Below, piece after piece: positions 50,127 to 60,936 of a stretch of DNA of 64,000 nucleotides. Numbering within the stretch: the first letter of the stretch is position 1; every line of letters begins with the position of its first letter. Source of the stretch: Corallincola holothuriorum. GTDB taxonomy: Bacteria; Pseudomonadota; Gammaproteobacteria; Enterobacterales; Neiellaceae. The notes beneath the pieces are model-generated. The model was not told the DNA's origin. It saw nothing but the letters and a program-made list of their open reading frames with translations, and searched no databases. A program made the position numbers and the translations under genes. Where the stretch lies: the NCBI RefSeq assembly GCF_003336225.1, contig NZ_QPID01000008.1, forward strand, positions 160,669-224,668, given 5' to 3'.

Positions 50127-50603
50127 ATGCAAGTGTTTATTATGCGTCATGGTCAAGCAGAAGAGTTAGCAGGGCGCGATAAAGATCGTGCACTGACACC
50201 TGATGGACGCTTGGAAAGCAGTTTGATGGCTCGTTGGCTGGTCGAACAGGGCGGGCATTTTCAGTATGCGCTGGTGAGCCCCTATCTGCGTGCGCAGCAA
50301 ACCTTCTCGCAAGTTAATGCCGTTTTAGGTATTCAGCGTAGTGATGTCGAAGTGTTGGAAGAGCTAACGCCCCACGGCACACCTGATGCCGTGGCAGACT
50401 ATCTCTATGCATTGGCCGACAAAGGGATTGATTCGCTTCTTATTGTCTCTCATATGCCGCTGGTGAGTTTTTTGGTTGAGCAGTTAGATTGTAAGCACGC
50501 CACACCGATGTTTTCCCCCTCATCTGTTGCACGTATCGACTTTGATATCGAAAGCCAGTATGGCCATCTACTGGCCGTGCAGGACGCCGTCAACATGGCG
50601 TAG
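50127..50603 (+). CDS. sixA: Phosphohistidine phosphatase SixA
   Basis: SixA removes phosphate from phosphohistidine residues and in E. coli acts on ArcB and the nitrogen PTS. The 158-residue protein opens with MQVFIMRHGQAE, the RHG nucleophile loop, and includes LVSPYLRAQQTF and LIVSHMPLVSFLVEQL with the second catalytic His. ATG 50127 is the family start; the open frame to 50028 adds an unrelated leader. Confidence 0.92.
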   Translation: MQVFIMRHGQAEELAGRDKDRALTPDGRLESSLMARWLVEQGGHFQYALVSPYLRAQQTFSQVNAVLGIQRSDVEVLEELTPHGTPDAVADYLYALADKGIDSLLIVSHMPLVSFLVEQLDCKHATPMFSPSSVARIDFDIESQYGHLLAVQDAVNMA

Positions 50604-50620
50604 TTCGCCGTTCTGGATAC

Positions 50621-51160
50621 TCAGGCTTGCCGTGTGTCGTCCTGTGCCAGCAGGATAAGTAGGGCATTACGGCCACCAAACTCTCTCGGCGCTTCACAGA
50701 AGGCTAACACATCCGGATGTTGCACCAGCCACTTTGGTAGCTGGGCTTTTAGTATCCCCATGCCTTGTCCATGCATGACCGACACGACATCTATCCACTC
50801 TCGTTTACTGGTGGCAAACAGTGCCAGCAGCTCTTGTTTCGCTTCAGCACGACTCAAACCATGCAGATCAAGAAATAGTGCTGGCGCCAAATCACCACGG
50901 CGCAAACGCTTTAATTGATGTGAAGGCAACGAGGGGTGGCGAAATTCGACGCCCCGACTGAAATCCAGTAACGGCTCATAGTCATCGCTGAAAAACTGGT
51001 CGACCTGCCGTTGTTGCTGGTTGTCAGACGCTTGTTTTATGTGCTGTTTAGTCTGTGCACGGGCGTGACGTATGGTATCCTGCTGCAACTTTTGCGAGCC
51101 GGAGACGGCTTGCCTGAACAGTTGCATCTCGTCGTCTGTTGTTATGGGTGGTTTTTTCAT
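50621..51160 (-). CDS. smrB: Smr-domain endonuclease SmrB
   Basis: SmrB cuts mRNA between collided ribosomes to start ribosome rescue. The 179-residue protein has an N-terminal extension with a helix rich in Q, followed by the Smr domain: LDLHGLSRAEAKQELLALF (DLHG motif) and VMHGQGMGILKAQLPKWL. It is divergent from prmB, the conserved arrangement in Vibrio and Shewanella, and convergent with sixA. Confidence 0.92.
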   Translation of the reverse strand: MKKPPITTDDEMQLFRQAVSGSQKLQQDTIRHARAQTKQHIKQASDNQQQRQVDQFFSDDYEPLLDFSRGVEFRHPSLPSHQLKRLRRGDLAPALFLDLHGLSRAEAKQELLALFATSKREWIDVVSVMHGQGMGILKAQLPKWLVQHPDVLAFCEAPREFGGRNALLILLAQDDTRQA

Positions 51161-51226
51161 TAATTAATTACCAGCGATGGCTGTAACGGGTCGTGATAGT
51201 GACCATGGTACTGAGAGAGGAATATT

Positions 51227-52165
51227 TTGGACAAGATATTTGTCGATGAAGCAGTAAATGAGCTGCGCACGATCGGTGATCTTATTCGCTGGAGTGTCAG
51301 TCGTTTTAATGATGCCCAGATATTCTGTGGTCATGGAACCGACAACAGTTGGGACGAAGCGGTGGCTTTGGTATTGCAAAGCGTGCATCTGCCCATCGAC
51401 TCAGATCCCAGTGTGCAACACGCAGGCCTGACCCGCAGCGAGAAACAGCGCATCGTTGAACGTGTGGTTAAACGTATTGTTGATCGTGTGCCAGTACCTT
51501 ACCTGACTAACCGTGCTTGGTTTGCTGGATTAGAGTTCTATGTTGATGAGCGCGTTTTGGTGCCACGCTCTCCTATGGCTGAACTGATAGAGCAAGGATT
51601 TCAGCCTTGGTTAAAAGCGATGCCGATGCGGGTATTGGATATGTGTACCGGCAGTGGCTGTATTGCCATCGCTGTGGCGCACGCGTTCGAAGATGCGGAA
51701 GTGGATGCAGCTGATATTTCGACTGACGCACTGCAGGTCGCTGAAATCAATATTCAGAACTACGGCTTGGAAGATCGCGTTTTTCCGCTGCAATCAGATC
51801 TGTTTAACGATCTGCAGGGACAAAAATATGATCTTATTGTCAGTAACCCACCGTATGTTGATGCAGAAGATCTAGCTGAGATGCCAGATGAGTTTCAACA
51901 CGAACCAGAACTGGGTTTGGCTTCAGGCAATGACGGTCTCGAGCTTACTCGGCAGATGTTGGCCGAAGCCGCCGATCACCTCAATGAAGATGGCATATTG
52001 ATTGTTGAAGTGGGCAACAGTCAGATCCATTTAATGGATCAATTTCCGGAAATACCTTTTACCTGGTTAAGTTTTGAGCGTGGTGGTGACGGCGTGTTTA
52101 TGCTGGAGTATGACCAGCTCAAACAATATCAGGCTCAATTTAAAGCGGCGTTGCCAGGCGAGTAG
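51227..52165 (+). CDS. prmB: Ribosomal protein L3 N5-glutamine methyltransferase
   Basis: PrmB methylates Gln150 of ribosomal protein L3. The 312-residue Rossmann-fold methyltransferase has [18 protein letters not shown] for SAM binding and [16 protein letters not shown], the NPPY motif that binds the target Gln side chain. The start is TTG at 51227, with GAGAGGAA upstream. aroC follows after 88 bases, as in many gammaproteobacteria. Confidence 0.95.
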   Translation: MDKIFVDEAVNELRTIGDLIRWSVSRFNDAQIFCGHGTDNSWDEAVALVLQSVHLPIDSDPSVQHAGLTRSEKQRIVERVVKRIVDRVPVPYLTNRAWFAGLEFYVDERVLVPRSPMAELIEQGFQPWLKAMPMRVLDMCTGSGCIAIAVAHAFEDAEVDAADISTDALQVAEINIQNYGLEDRVFPLQSDLFNDLQGQKYDLIVSNPPYVDAEDLAEMPDEFQHEPELGLASGNDGLELTRQMLAEAADHLNEDGILIVEVGNSQIHLMDQFPEIPFTWLSFERGGDGVFMLEYDQLKQYQAQFKAALPGE

Positions 52166-52253
52166 CCCGACGCGGTTGATATACGAGCGTTAAAAAACGT
52201 TTAAAACAGATAATAAAAGTATCAAGTTTAAAGAGTTAGGGGACAAGAAAACC

Positions 52254-53354
52254 ATGTCAGGGAACACATTTGGCAAGTTGTTCACAGTGACCACATTTGG
52301 TGAAAGCCATGGGGTGGCGTTGGGATGTATCGTTGACGGTTGCCCGCCGGGTATCGAGTTGAGTGCAGAAGATCTGCAGATCGACCTTGATCGCCGCAAG
52401 CCGGGTACCAGCCGTTATACCACGCAGCGTCGTGAATCAGATGAAGTACAGATCCTCAGTGGTGTATTTGAAGGAAAAACCACGGGAACCTCTATCGGCA
52501 TGGTGATCTTTAATAAAGATCAGCGTTCGCAAGATTACGGCAAGATCAAAGAGCTGTTCCGCCCAGGGCATGCTGATTACACCTACCAACAAAAATATGG
52601 TTTCCGTGATTACCGTGGCGGAGGCCGTTCTTCGGCGCGTGAAACGGCGATGCGGGTTGCGGCCGGTGCGGTGGCAAAGAAGTACCTGAAACAAAAGCAT
52701 GGCATTGAAGTGCGTGCTTACCTATCACAGATGGGTGATGTGAAAGTGGATCTAAAAGACTGGGACGCGGTAGAGCAGAACCCGTTTTTCTGCGCCGATC
52801 CAGACAAAATCGATGCACTGGATGCTTTGATGCGTGACTTGAAAAAGCAAGGTGACTCTATTGGCGCCAAAGTTTCTGTCGTTGCCGATAATGTACCTGT
52901 TGGTTGGGGTGAGCCGGTATTTGACCGCCTAGATGCCGATATCGCCCATGCCCTGATGAGCATCAATGCGGTGAAAGGCGTTGAGATTGGTGATGGTTTT
53001 GAATGTGTTAATCAAAAGGGCAGTGAGCATCGGGATGTAATGACGCCGGAAGGGTTTCTGTCAAACCATGCCGGTGGCGTGCTCGGCGGGATCTCTACGG
53101 GTCAGTCAGTGGTTGCTCACATTGCCATGAAACCCACTTCCAGCATCACCGTCCCTGGCGAAACCGTCGATATAAATGGTGACAGTGCCGAGGTGATAAC
53201 TAAAGGTCGTCATGATCCGTGCGTTGGCATCCGTGCGGTGCCGATTGCTGAAGCGATGATGGCCATTACTTTAATGGATCATTGTTTGCGTCACCGTGGT
53301 CAAAACGCCGATGTGCAAAGTACAACACCGGTGATCCCCGCACAGCCAAAATAA
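52254..53354 (+). CDS. aroC: Chorismate synthase
   Basis: AroC makes chorismate, the last step of the shikimate pathway, and needs reduced FMN. The 366-residue protein carries [19 protein letters not shown] at the N-terminus, [40 protein letters not shown] and the closing [18 protein letters not shown], all chorismate synthase signatures. It is followed by an MFS gene, probably in one transcript. Confidence 0.97.
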   Translation: MSGNTFGKLFTVTTFGESHGVALGCIVDGCPPGIELSAEDLQIDLDRRKPGTSRYTTQRRESDEVQILSGVFEGKTTGTSIGMVIFNKDQRSQDYGKIKELFRPGHADYTYQQKYGFRDYRGGGRSSARETAMRVAAGAVAKKYLKQKHGIEVRAYLSQMGDVKVDLKDWDAVEQNPFFCADPDKIDALDALMRDLKKQGDSIGAKVSVVADNVPVGWGEPVFDRLDADIAHALMSINAVKGVEIGDGFECVNQKGSEHRDVMTPEGFLSNHAGGVLGGISTGQSVVAHIAMKPTSSITVPGETVDINGDSAEVITKGRHDPCVGIRAVPIAEAMMAITLMDHCLRHRGQNADVQSTTPVIPAQPK

Positions 53355-53368
53355 CGGCTGTTATAAAA

Positions 53369-54517
53369 ATGGAACGACGTCAGTACCTCAGTCTTGGCGC
53401 AGGCTATTTTAGCTTCTTCGCCATTCTGGGGCTGATGGTTCCCTACCTCAGCGTGTTCCTTGATGGTCGTGGTTACAGCTCCCTGCAGATTGGTGAGCTG
53501 CTCGCTATCGTGATGGCCACGCGGATCATTTCCCCTAATCTTTGGGCCGCTGTCGCTGACCATACCGGTAAACGGGTACAGGTGATGCGTGGTGGTGCCT
53601 TGGTGGCTTTCCTCTGTTTCTTTGCCGCTTACCCCGATATCAATTGGTGGTTTATGGCGTTGGCTATGGCGAGCTTCTCCTTTTTCTGGACTGCGATACT
53701 GCCGCAGCTTGAAGTACTGACGCTGCGTTCCCTGGGGAAGGAGCGTCATCGCTACAGCCGACTGCGAGCCTGGGGCAGCGTCGGTTTTATTGTGGTGGTG
53801 ATCTGTGCTGGCTATGTGGTGGAACAGTTGGGTAGTGAAGCCGTGGTTTATATTGGCTCTGTGCTGCTGATCTTGTTGTTACTCAGCACCCTGCTGGTAC
53901 GAGAGCTGCCAGGGCAAAATGATAAACAGGGGAGTACTCACTTCGCTGCTAACTGGCTTAGTCGGCCGATGTTGATGTTTATGGCTGCCACCATTTTACT
54001 GCAGATAAGTCACGGCCCCTATTACGGCTTTTTTGTGCTCTACATGGAAGGTTTGGGTTATAGTGCGGCGTTTGCCGGTTGGCTGATCTCACTTGGCGTT
54101 GTGGCAGAAATTGCGCTGTTTATGGTCAGTGGTCAATTGCTTAAACGTTGGGGGGTGAAATGGTTGCTAAGCATCGCGATGGCACTTACCGCGTTGCGTT
54201 GGCTGTTGCTGGGGCTGCTACCAGAAAGTTTAGCCGTGCTGTTGTTTTCGCAGACCCTGCATGCCGCTAGCTTTGGCTTAACCCATGCCGCGTCCATCCA
54301 GTTTATCCATGGATACTTTTCGGAGCGCCAGCAGGGGCGGGGGCAGGCGATGTATAACAGTGTCGGCTTTGGTATCGGTGGTGCCCTAGGCGCCTGGATC
54401 GCCGGAGTGACCTGGCAGCAAGGGGCTGGAGCCATGACCAGCTACCTAATCGCTGCGCTGGCTGCGACAGCAGCCTGTATGTTAGTACTTGCTATCCCAC
54501 GGCAGAAGATGGCGTAA
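53369..54517 (+). CDS. MFS transporter, HcaT/3-phenylpropionate type
   Basis: A 383-residue transporter with about 12 hydrophobic helices. FSFFAILGLMVPYLSVFLD, the charged loop AAVADHTGKRVQVMR, and YSRLRAWGSVGFIVV match the HcaT-like branch of the major facilitator superfamily. The substrate cannot be told; no aromatic degradation genes are adjacent. ATG 53369 begins 14 bases after the aroC stop. An earlier start at 53282 lies inside aroC and is unlikely. Confidence 0.85.
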   Translation: MERRQYLSLGAGYFSFFAILGLMVPYLSVFLDGRGYSSLQIGELLAIVMATRIISPNLWAAVADHTGKRVQVMRGGALVAFLCFFAAYPDINWWFMALAMASFSFFWTAILPQLEVLTLRSLGKERHRYSRLRAWGSVGFIVVVICAGYVVEQLGSEAVVYIGSVLLILLLLSTLLVRELPGQNDKQGSTHFAANWLSRPMLMFMAATILLQISHGPYYGFFVLYMEGLGYSAAFAGWLISLGVVAEIALFMVSGQLLKRWGVKWLLSIAMALTALRWLLLGLLPESLAVLLFSQTLHAASFGLTHAASIQFIHGYFSERQQGRGQAMYNSVGFGIGGALGAWIAGVTWQQGAGAMTSYLIAALAATAACMLVLAIPRQKMA

Positions 54518-54716
54518 TCGGTTTGCTATCTTTGCCTTGGTCATCTTTCCTGCAAGTCGCTATCTTCGGCGAGGCCACTGAAGCGCATTGTTGCGTTTGA
54601 GTACTATCCGTAAGACTGCGCTACAGGAATTGCTCAAATCCCCTAGTTTCTTGATGTTATCTGTTGCGGCGGTTGGTTGAGTTGCGGGTTAAGTTCAACT
54701 TTTGGAATCTTTAACG

Positions 54717-54744
54717 GTTGAAATGTTTTTTGCCATCCCCATCT
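54717..54744 (+). promoter_or_regulatory. Sigma-32-type promoter of htpG
   Basis: GTTGAAA (54717-54723) and CCCCATCT (54737-54744) are separated by 13 bases. The heat-shock consensus is CTTGAAA and CCCCATnT, so only one position differs. It lies about 50 bases before the htpG start. Confidence 0.75.
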
Positions 54745-54794
54745 AAGGTCTCAACAGCCTTTGTGTTAACCAATGTAGAGAAGAAAAGTCGGAT

Positions 54795-56708
54795 ATGGCA
54801 CATCAAGAAACCCACGGTTTTCAAACCGAAGTTAAACAGCTCCTGCAGCTGATGATCCATTCACTCTATTCAAACAAAGAGATCTTCCTGCGGGAACTGG
54901 TCTCTAACGCTTCCGATGCAGCAGATAAGCTGCGTTTCAAGGCGCTGTCGCAGTCTGACCTTTATGAAGGTGACGGTGACTTGCGTGTGCGTATCAGCGT
55001 GGACAAAGACGCCCGTACCATCAGCATTATCGACAACGGTATAGGTATGACCCGTGATCAGGTGGTTGAACATCTGGGTACGATCGCGAAATCGGGCACC
55101 GCTGATTTCTTTAAGCAGCTATCTGGTGATCAGGCAGCTGATTCACAGTTGATCGGTCAGTTTGGTGTTGGTTTCTATTCCGCCTTTATTGTGGCTGACA
55201 AGGTTACGGTAAAAACCCGAGCTGCAGGTGAATCTGCAGATCGTGGTGTGGTGTGGGAATCCGAAGGTGAGGGTAGCTTCACGGTAGAAGATATCGAGCG
55301 CGCAGAGCGTGGTACCGAGATCATTCTTCATCTGCGTGAAGAGGAAAACGAGTTTCTTGATGATTGGAAACTGCGTTCTATCGTCAGCAAATATTCGGAC
55401 CACGTCAGCGTGCCTGTGCAGTTCTGGAAAGAGGAAGTGCCAGAAAGTGAAGGCCCAGATGGCGAAAAAATTGAAGCTAAGCCGGGTGAGTGGGAGCAGG
55501 TCAACAGCGCGACAGCACTGTGGACCCGCAGTAAGAGCGAGATCTCCGAAGAGGAGTATAAAGAGTTCTATAAAACTGTTTCCCATGACTATCAGGAGCC
55601 ATTGCTTTGGTCCCATAACCGCGTTGAAGGTAAGCACGACTACACCAGCTTACTTTACGTGCCAAGCAAGGCGCCCTGGGATCTTGGGCATCGTGAAAGC
55701 AAGCATGGCCTGAAGCTTTATGTTCAGCGCGTGTTCATCATGGATGACGCTGAACAGTTTATGCCTACCTACCTGCGATTTGTGAAGGGTGTGCTGGACT
55801 CTAACGATCTGCCGTTGAACGTTTCCCGTGAGATCCTGCAGGACAACGCGGTCAGTGATGCGATGCGTAAAGCCTGTACTAAGAAAGTACTGGATATGCT
55901 GGGTCGCATGGCGAAGAAAGACGAAGAAAAATATCAAGGCTTCTGGGCTGAGTTCGGCAATACGCTGAAAGAGGGCCCTGCTGAAGATCATGCTAACAAA
56001 GAGAAGATCGCGGGCCTGCTCCGTTTTGCTTCGACTCACAATGACAGCAGTGTCGATAACGTTTCTCTTGATGCTTACATTGAGCGGATGAAGGAAGGTC
56101 AGGACAAGATCTATTACATCGTCGCTGATAGCTATGCAGCCGCTAAGAATAGCCCGCACCTGGAAGTGTTCCAGAAAAAAGGCGTTGAAGTGCTGCTGAT
56201 GCATGAGCGCATCGATGAGTGGTTGATGAATCACCTTAGCGACTACAGCGAGAAGCAGTTCCAATCTGTGACTCGTGGTGCGCTGGATTTAGGCGAGCTG
56301 GAAGACGCAGAAGAGAAGAAAGCACAGGAAGAGGAAGCCAAGCAGTTTGATGGCCTAGTTGAACGTGTGAAAGCGGCTCTGGGTGATAAAGTGAAAGATG
56401 TGCGTATCACTCACCGCCTGACTAACTCTCCAGCGTGTATCGTGGCAGACGAGCATGACATGTCTAGCCAGATGATAAAGCTGATGGAAGCGGCAGGTCA
56501 GCCTGTGCCTGAAGTGAAGGCTATCTTTGAGGTGAATCCGCAGCACGACATCGTCAAGCATGTTGATGGTTTACAAGATGAAGAAGCATTTGCTGAGTGG
56601 TCTCAGCTGTTACTTGAGCAAGCAACCCTTGCGGAGCGTGGCAGTTTAGAAGATCCGGCATCTTTCGTGGCGCGCGTGAACAGCATGTTGCTAAAAGCAG
56701 CACAATAG
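54795..56708 (+). CDS. htpG: Chaperone HtpG (Hsp90)
   Basis: Bacterial Hsp90, 637 residues, an ATP-driven dimeric chaperone. The N-terminal GHKL ATPase domain shows [31 protein letters not shown], and [16 protein letters not shown]; the middle domain carries the catalytic Arg in [11 protein letters not shown]. The C-terminal dimerisation domain is present. The sigma-32-type promoter at 54717-54744 points to heat-shock control, and a terminator follows at 56738. Confidence 0.97.
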   Translation: MAHQETHGFQTEVKQLLQLMIHSLYSNKEIFLRELVSNASDAADKLRFKALSQSDLYEGDGDLRVRISVDKDARTISIIDNGIGMTRDQVVEHLGTIAKSGTADFFKQLSGDQAADSQLIGQFGVGFYSAFIVADKVTVKTRAAGESADRGVVWESEGEGSFTVEDIERAERGTEIILHLREEENEFLDDWKLRSIVSKYSDHVSVPVQFWKEEVPESEGPDGEKIEAKPGEWEQVNSATALWTRSKSEISEEEYKEFYKTVSHDYQEPLLWSHNRVEGKHDYTSLLYVPSKAPWDLGHRESKHGLKLYVQRVFIMDDAEQFMPTYLRFVKGVLDSNDLPLNVSREILQDNAVSDAMRKACTKKVLDMLGRMAKKDEEKYQGFWAEFGNTLKEGPAEDHANKEKIAGLLRFASTHNDSSVDNVSLDAYIERMKEGQDKIYYIVADSYAAAKNSPHLEVFQKKGVEVLLMHERIDEWLMNHLSDYSEKQFQSVTRGALDLGELEDAEEKKAQEEEAKQFDGLVERVKAALGDKVKDVRITHRLTNSPACIVADEHDMSSQMIKLMEAAGQPVPEVKAIFEVNPQHDIVKHVDGLQDEEAFAEWSQLLLEQATLAERGSLEDPASFVARVNSMLLKAAQ

Positions 56709-56737
56709 TGCTGACTGACACGCTGTAAATAGATAGG

Positions 56738-56761
56738 ACGGGGAGCTTGCTCCCCGTTTTT
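56738..56761 (+). terminator. Rho-independent terminator after htpG
   Basis: ACGGGGAGC (56738-56746) pairs with GCTCCCCGT (56749-56757) and is followed by TTTTT ending at 56761. Confidence 0.85.
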
Positions 56762-56866
56762 ACGTTTGATTTGATCTGAATGAAAGCCTTTAACTTGTTT
56801 TAACACTGACCGCTGTTAAAATTGTGGCTTAGTAATCGTTCGATTATTCTAATTTTTATCTGCTGA

Positions 56867-57544
<678 letters not shown>

Positions 57545-57568
57545 ACCAAACCCTGCGTCTTCAGCAAG

Positions 57569-57593
57569 AAAGCCCACTTCAGTGGGCTTTTTT
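57569..57593 (+). terminator. Rho-independent terminator after adk
   Basis: AAAGCCCACT (57569-57578) pairs with AGTGGGCTTT (57581-57590), and the T-run continues to 57593. Confidence 0.85.
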
Positions 57594-57677
57594 CGTTTTA
57601 TGCCGAGAACCCTCCTAAATTGGCTCTTTATCTATATTGCTAGCTGTTAACTGTTAGCTCTTTGCTCCTTCTTAGCT

Positions 57678-57700
57678 CCTTCTCCCCTTGGGGGAGAAGG
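57678..57700. repeat. GC-rich inverted repeat, REP-like
   Basis: CCTTCTCCCC (57678-57687) and GGGGAGAAGG (57691-57700) form a perfect ten-base stem with a three-base loop, followed by CGGGGATGAGGG. Just upstream the motif TTAGCTC is repeated (57654 and 57672). Elements of this kind occur in many copies between genes in proteobacteria; here I see only one copy. It lies between adk and ligB. Confidence 0.5.
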
Positions 57701-57790
57701 CGGGGATGAGGGAAGCTTTGTTTTTTGACAGCGGAAAAAAGCCTGATACTTTTATAGGCCAGACGGTGACTGACGGTTGTCCAAGGAGGG

Positions 57791-59530
57791 ATGATGACAA
57801 TAAGGTGTTTTGTTGCGCGCAGTGCGTGCTGGTTGGTATTACTTGTTGGCCGCTTTTGTTCTGCTGATGAGAGCCTGCCATCAAACGATCACTGTGCTGA
57901 CAACAAGATATCAGCCGCTGCCGTCGCTGAACTCGCTGATAGCATCCTTTATCATCGCCAACGTTACGAGTCTGGACTCGCCCCAGAAATTAGTGACAGC
58001 GCTTATGATCAGCTCGTAAGGCGCTTAGCGGCATTGGCTCAATGCTCGCCATCATTTGCTGCTCACTATCAAAGAACAACAGATTCCCCAGCTAGTAGAT
58101 CCCAGCATAAAGTGCCTCATCTCCGGCCTATGCTCAGTTTGAATAAAGCCTATTCGTTTGCTGATGCTAAGAGTTTTTTTACTGGCGAGTTAGCGAGTAG
58201 AGCGTTGGTGCAGCCGAAGCTAGATGGCATTGCGGTGGAGTTGCAATACAGCGAGGGGACACTTGTTTCGGCCGCTACCCGCGGTGATGGCGCTTATGGC
58301 AGTGATATCACCGGTTTGCTTAATCGTGTCTCGCCGTTGCCGAAAAGGCTACCAAGTCCATCCTCGTTGGCGGTTTACGGTGAATTGGTGGCTACCAGAC
58401 CTTGTTTCGAGCAGTTGGGATCTGATTACGTTTCTACACGCCATATGGTGGCCGGTATGGCGGCGGCAAAAGAGCATGCTGCAGCGCATGTGAAATGCCT
58501 AAGATTCTACCCCTACGGCCTGTATGAGTTACAACGTCGGCAGCAAAGGGATGATATTGCGGCGTTATCCCTGCTGACTAAATGGGGCTTTAGTGATTTG
58601 CTGGCGCATACGGAGATCGTTGACAGTGAACAGCAGCTTATCTTGCTGTATGGCAACTACTTCGCCGTTTCCAAAAGTCGAGGTTCAGCTCTCGTCGCAG
58701 CTAACGCCTACGACATGGGGCTCGATTTGGATGGTATTGTCATCAAGGCGATAACGCCACAGGGCCGAGAGCAACGCGGTCAAACAGCGCAAGCGCCTGA
58801 GTGGGCGATGGCTTGGAAGTTTCAGCAACCAGTGGCAGTGACGAAAGTGATGGCGATTGAATGGAAACAGGGGCGAACCGGCAAAGTCACGCCAGTGCTG
58901 CAGATCGAGCCCGTTGCGTTATCCGGGCGCAAGATCAGTAAAGTCAGTGGTCGATCCAGCAAATGGTTGCAGTCAAAACAGATCGGTGTGGGAACACAGC
59001 TGGAGTTGGAACTCAAGGGCGATGCCGTGCCGCAAGTGGTTGGGGTTGTATCTCGTCCTGGGCCTTTAGCGATGCAGCATGCGTTGACTCATATTCCGCA
59101 GCAAACGTCGACAGGGGGCGATCTCTGTCTTTCATATAATCCATCGTGCGAAACACGTTTTATGCTGCAGGTTAAGTATGCGTTGTCGGCATTTAATTAC
59201 CGTGGCGTTGGTGAAAAAAAGATACAGCAATGGATAGCGAAAGCGTCACTTAGTACTTTGGCTGATATCTTTTCTTTGCCGCCGTTAGACGCTGAATTGA
59301 GACCGTTCATCCCGTTAAATACCAAAGATCTGCTGTCAATGCTCGGCGTCCCCGGTTTGAAAACGGCGGCGGCTCAGCGGTTGGCGCGAAAGTATCCGAC
59401 GCCGACACAAATAACACAGCTATCCGAAGCTGAACTGCGCGCTGTTACAGGCATTGGTGAAGTATCCGCAGGGCGGTTATATCGGTTATTTAGGCGTGAT
59501 GAAGTGCAGCAATTGATCGCACAGCGCTGA
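57791..59530 (+). CDS. ligB: NAD-dependent DNA ligase LigB
   Basis: This is a second, shorter NAD-dependent ligase of the LigB type, 579 residues. The adenylation lysine is in KLDG at 143-146 (QPKLDGIAVEL); LDLDGIVIKA and AMAWKFQQ continue the nucleotidyltransferase motifs. An OB fold and helix-hairpin-helix region follow (LGVPGLKTAAAQRLA, VTGIGEVSAGRLYRL). No BRCT domain is present, and the zinc-finger cysteines are reduced. The hydrophobic N-terminus (CWLVLLVGRFCSA) looks like a signal peptide, as in E. coli LigB; whether it is exported is unclear. AAGGAGGG precedes the ATG. Confidence 0.9.
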   Translation: MMTIRCFVARSACWLVLLVGRFCSADESLPSNDHCADNKISAAAVAELADSILYHRQRYESGLAPEISDSAYDQLVRRLAALAQCSPSFAAHYQRTTDSPASRSQHKVPHLRPMLSLNKAYSFADAKSFFTGELASRALVQPKLDGIAVELQYSEGTLVSAATRGDGAYGSDITGLLNRVSPLPKRLPSPSSLAVYGELVATRPCFEQLGSDYVSTRHMVAGMAAAKEHAAAHVKCLRFYPYGLYELQRRQQRDDIAALSLLTKWGFSDLLAHTEIVDSEQQLILLYGNYFAVSKSRGSALVAANAYDMGLDLDGIVIKAITPQGREQRGQTAQAPEWAMAWKFQQPVAVTKVMAIEWKQGRTGKVTPVLQIEPVALSGRKISKVSGRSSKWLQSKQIGVGTQLELELKGDAVPQVVGVVSRPGPLAMQHALTHIPQQTSTGGDLCLSYNPSCETRFMLQVKYALSAFNYRGVGEKKIQQWIAKASLSTLADIFSLPPLDAELRPFIPLNTKDLLSMLGVPGLKTAAAQRLARKYPTPTQITQLSEAELRAVTGIGEVSAGRLYRLFRRDEVQQLIAQR

Positions 59531-59670
59531 GTTCAGCGTTTGCTAACGTGGTGAATTGTGCACGCTGTTGGCGAGGGGCAGAAACAAGGTCCTAATTTTG
59601 TGGTTTAGCTATTGATCGTAAAAGCGATCTGCTGCGTAATGAGGCTAGCAATAATCATAAGAGAGTTTTG

Positions 59671-60669
59671 ATGGAGCTTAAGCATTCTTCTGGCAACTAC
59701 GGTGTGCTGCTGGTTAATTTGGGGACACCCGACGAGCCGACTACACCCGCTGTGCGACGTTATTTGAATCAGTTTCTATCTGATCCCCGAGTTGTCGATG
59801 TGCCTAAGTGGTTGTGGCAATGTATTTTGAAAGGCGTGATCTTACCATTTCGTTCGCCCCGCGCTGCCAAGGCATATTCGAGTATCTGGTGGGAAGAGGG
59901 CTCGCCATTACGGGTGATTAGCGAGCGCCAACAAAAAGCGTTACAGGACGCTCTGATGTTTGCTGTTGGTCACAAGCTCCCAGTTGAGCTCGCGATGACT
60001 TATGGTCAGCCGTCTATCCCTGATGCGCTAGAAAGACTGACCGCCGCCGGTGTGACAAAAATCGTCGTGTTGCCATTGTTTCCGCAATATTCATGTAGCA
60101 CCACGGCCGCAGTATTTGACGGTATAGCCGCCGCCTTGAAGAAGCAACGCCTGCTGCCTGATTTACGCTCGGTTCATCACTATCATGATCATCCTGCCTT
60201 TGTGAAAGCGATGGCGGGTAAAGTGTCTGCCTACTGGCAGCAAAATGGTCGTGGGAAACATCTGTTGATGAGCTTTCATGGGATCCCCCAGCGTTACGCT
60301 GATCAGGGCGATCCCTATGCCCAACATTGTCATGAAACGGCGACATCGGTTGCCGAGGCATTGGGGTTATCCGCTACGGAGTGGACCATTAGCTTTCAGA
60401 GTCGGGTCGGCCGAGAGCAGTGGCTGACGCCTTATACCGACGACACCCTCAAGGCGATGCCAGCGCAAGGGATCAAGGACCTTGACGTCATCTGCCCAGC
60501 GTTTTCTGTTGACTGCCTCGAGACACTCGAAGAGATCAAAGAGGAGAACCGCGAGTATTTTGAACATGCTGGCGGCGAACAGTATCGCTATATTGAGTGT
60601 TTAAACGATAGTCCCTGTCATATTCAGATGATGGTTACTCTGATTAAAGAGCAGTTGGTAGGTTGGTAG
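59671..60669 (+). CDS. hemH: Ferrochelatase
   Basis: HemH inserts ferrous iron into protoporphyrin IX, the last step of haem synthesis. The 332-residue protein includes LLVNLGTPDEPTTPAVRRYL, VLPLFPQYSCSTTAAVFD, MSFHGIPQRYADQGDPYA (with the active-site His), FQSRVGREQWLTP, and CPAFSVDCLETLEEI. I use ATG 59671; a TTG at 59668 would add one residue. It follows ligB, not adk, so the adk-hemH neighbourhood known from other genera is interrupted by ligB. Confidence 0.96.
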   Translation: MELKHSSGNYGVLLVNLGTPDEPTTPAVRRYLNQFLSDPRVVDVPKWLWQCILKGVILPFRSPRAAKAYSSIWWEEGSPLRVISERQQKALQDALMFAVGHKLPVELAMTYGQPSIPDALERLTAAGVTKIVVLPLFPQYSCSTTAAVFDGIAAALKKQRLLPDLRSVHHYHDHPAFVKAMAGKVSAYWQQNGRGKHLLMSFHGIPQRYADQGDPYAQHCHETATSVAEALGLSATEWTISFQSRVGREQWLTPYTDDTLKAMPAQGIKDLDVICPAFSVDCLETLEEIKEENREYFEHAGGEQYRYIECLNDSPCHIQMMVTLIKEQLVGW

Positions 60670-60936
60670 ACAGGGTGATTTATCGCTCTGCTTTGTCATA
60701 AGATTAAGCCTGCGGGTGCTATGGCTGGTTTAACATCGAAGCTCGCCCTTTTGCTCACATTGAGAACCGCGGAGGGTGTGCTGGCACTGCGACAAATTGC
60801 GCCAGCATTGATGGTTATCAGGCAAGTGAACTCTTCGCCGTAAAGCTTTACAATGCGCCCCATTAAGCAGGGGCTTTCCCCCTGAGATTGAATCGTCAAA
60901 GCTAATTTCGCCCTGCCAATGAGGTTTATCGGCACC

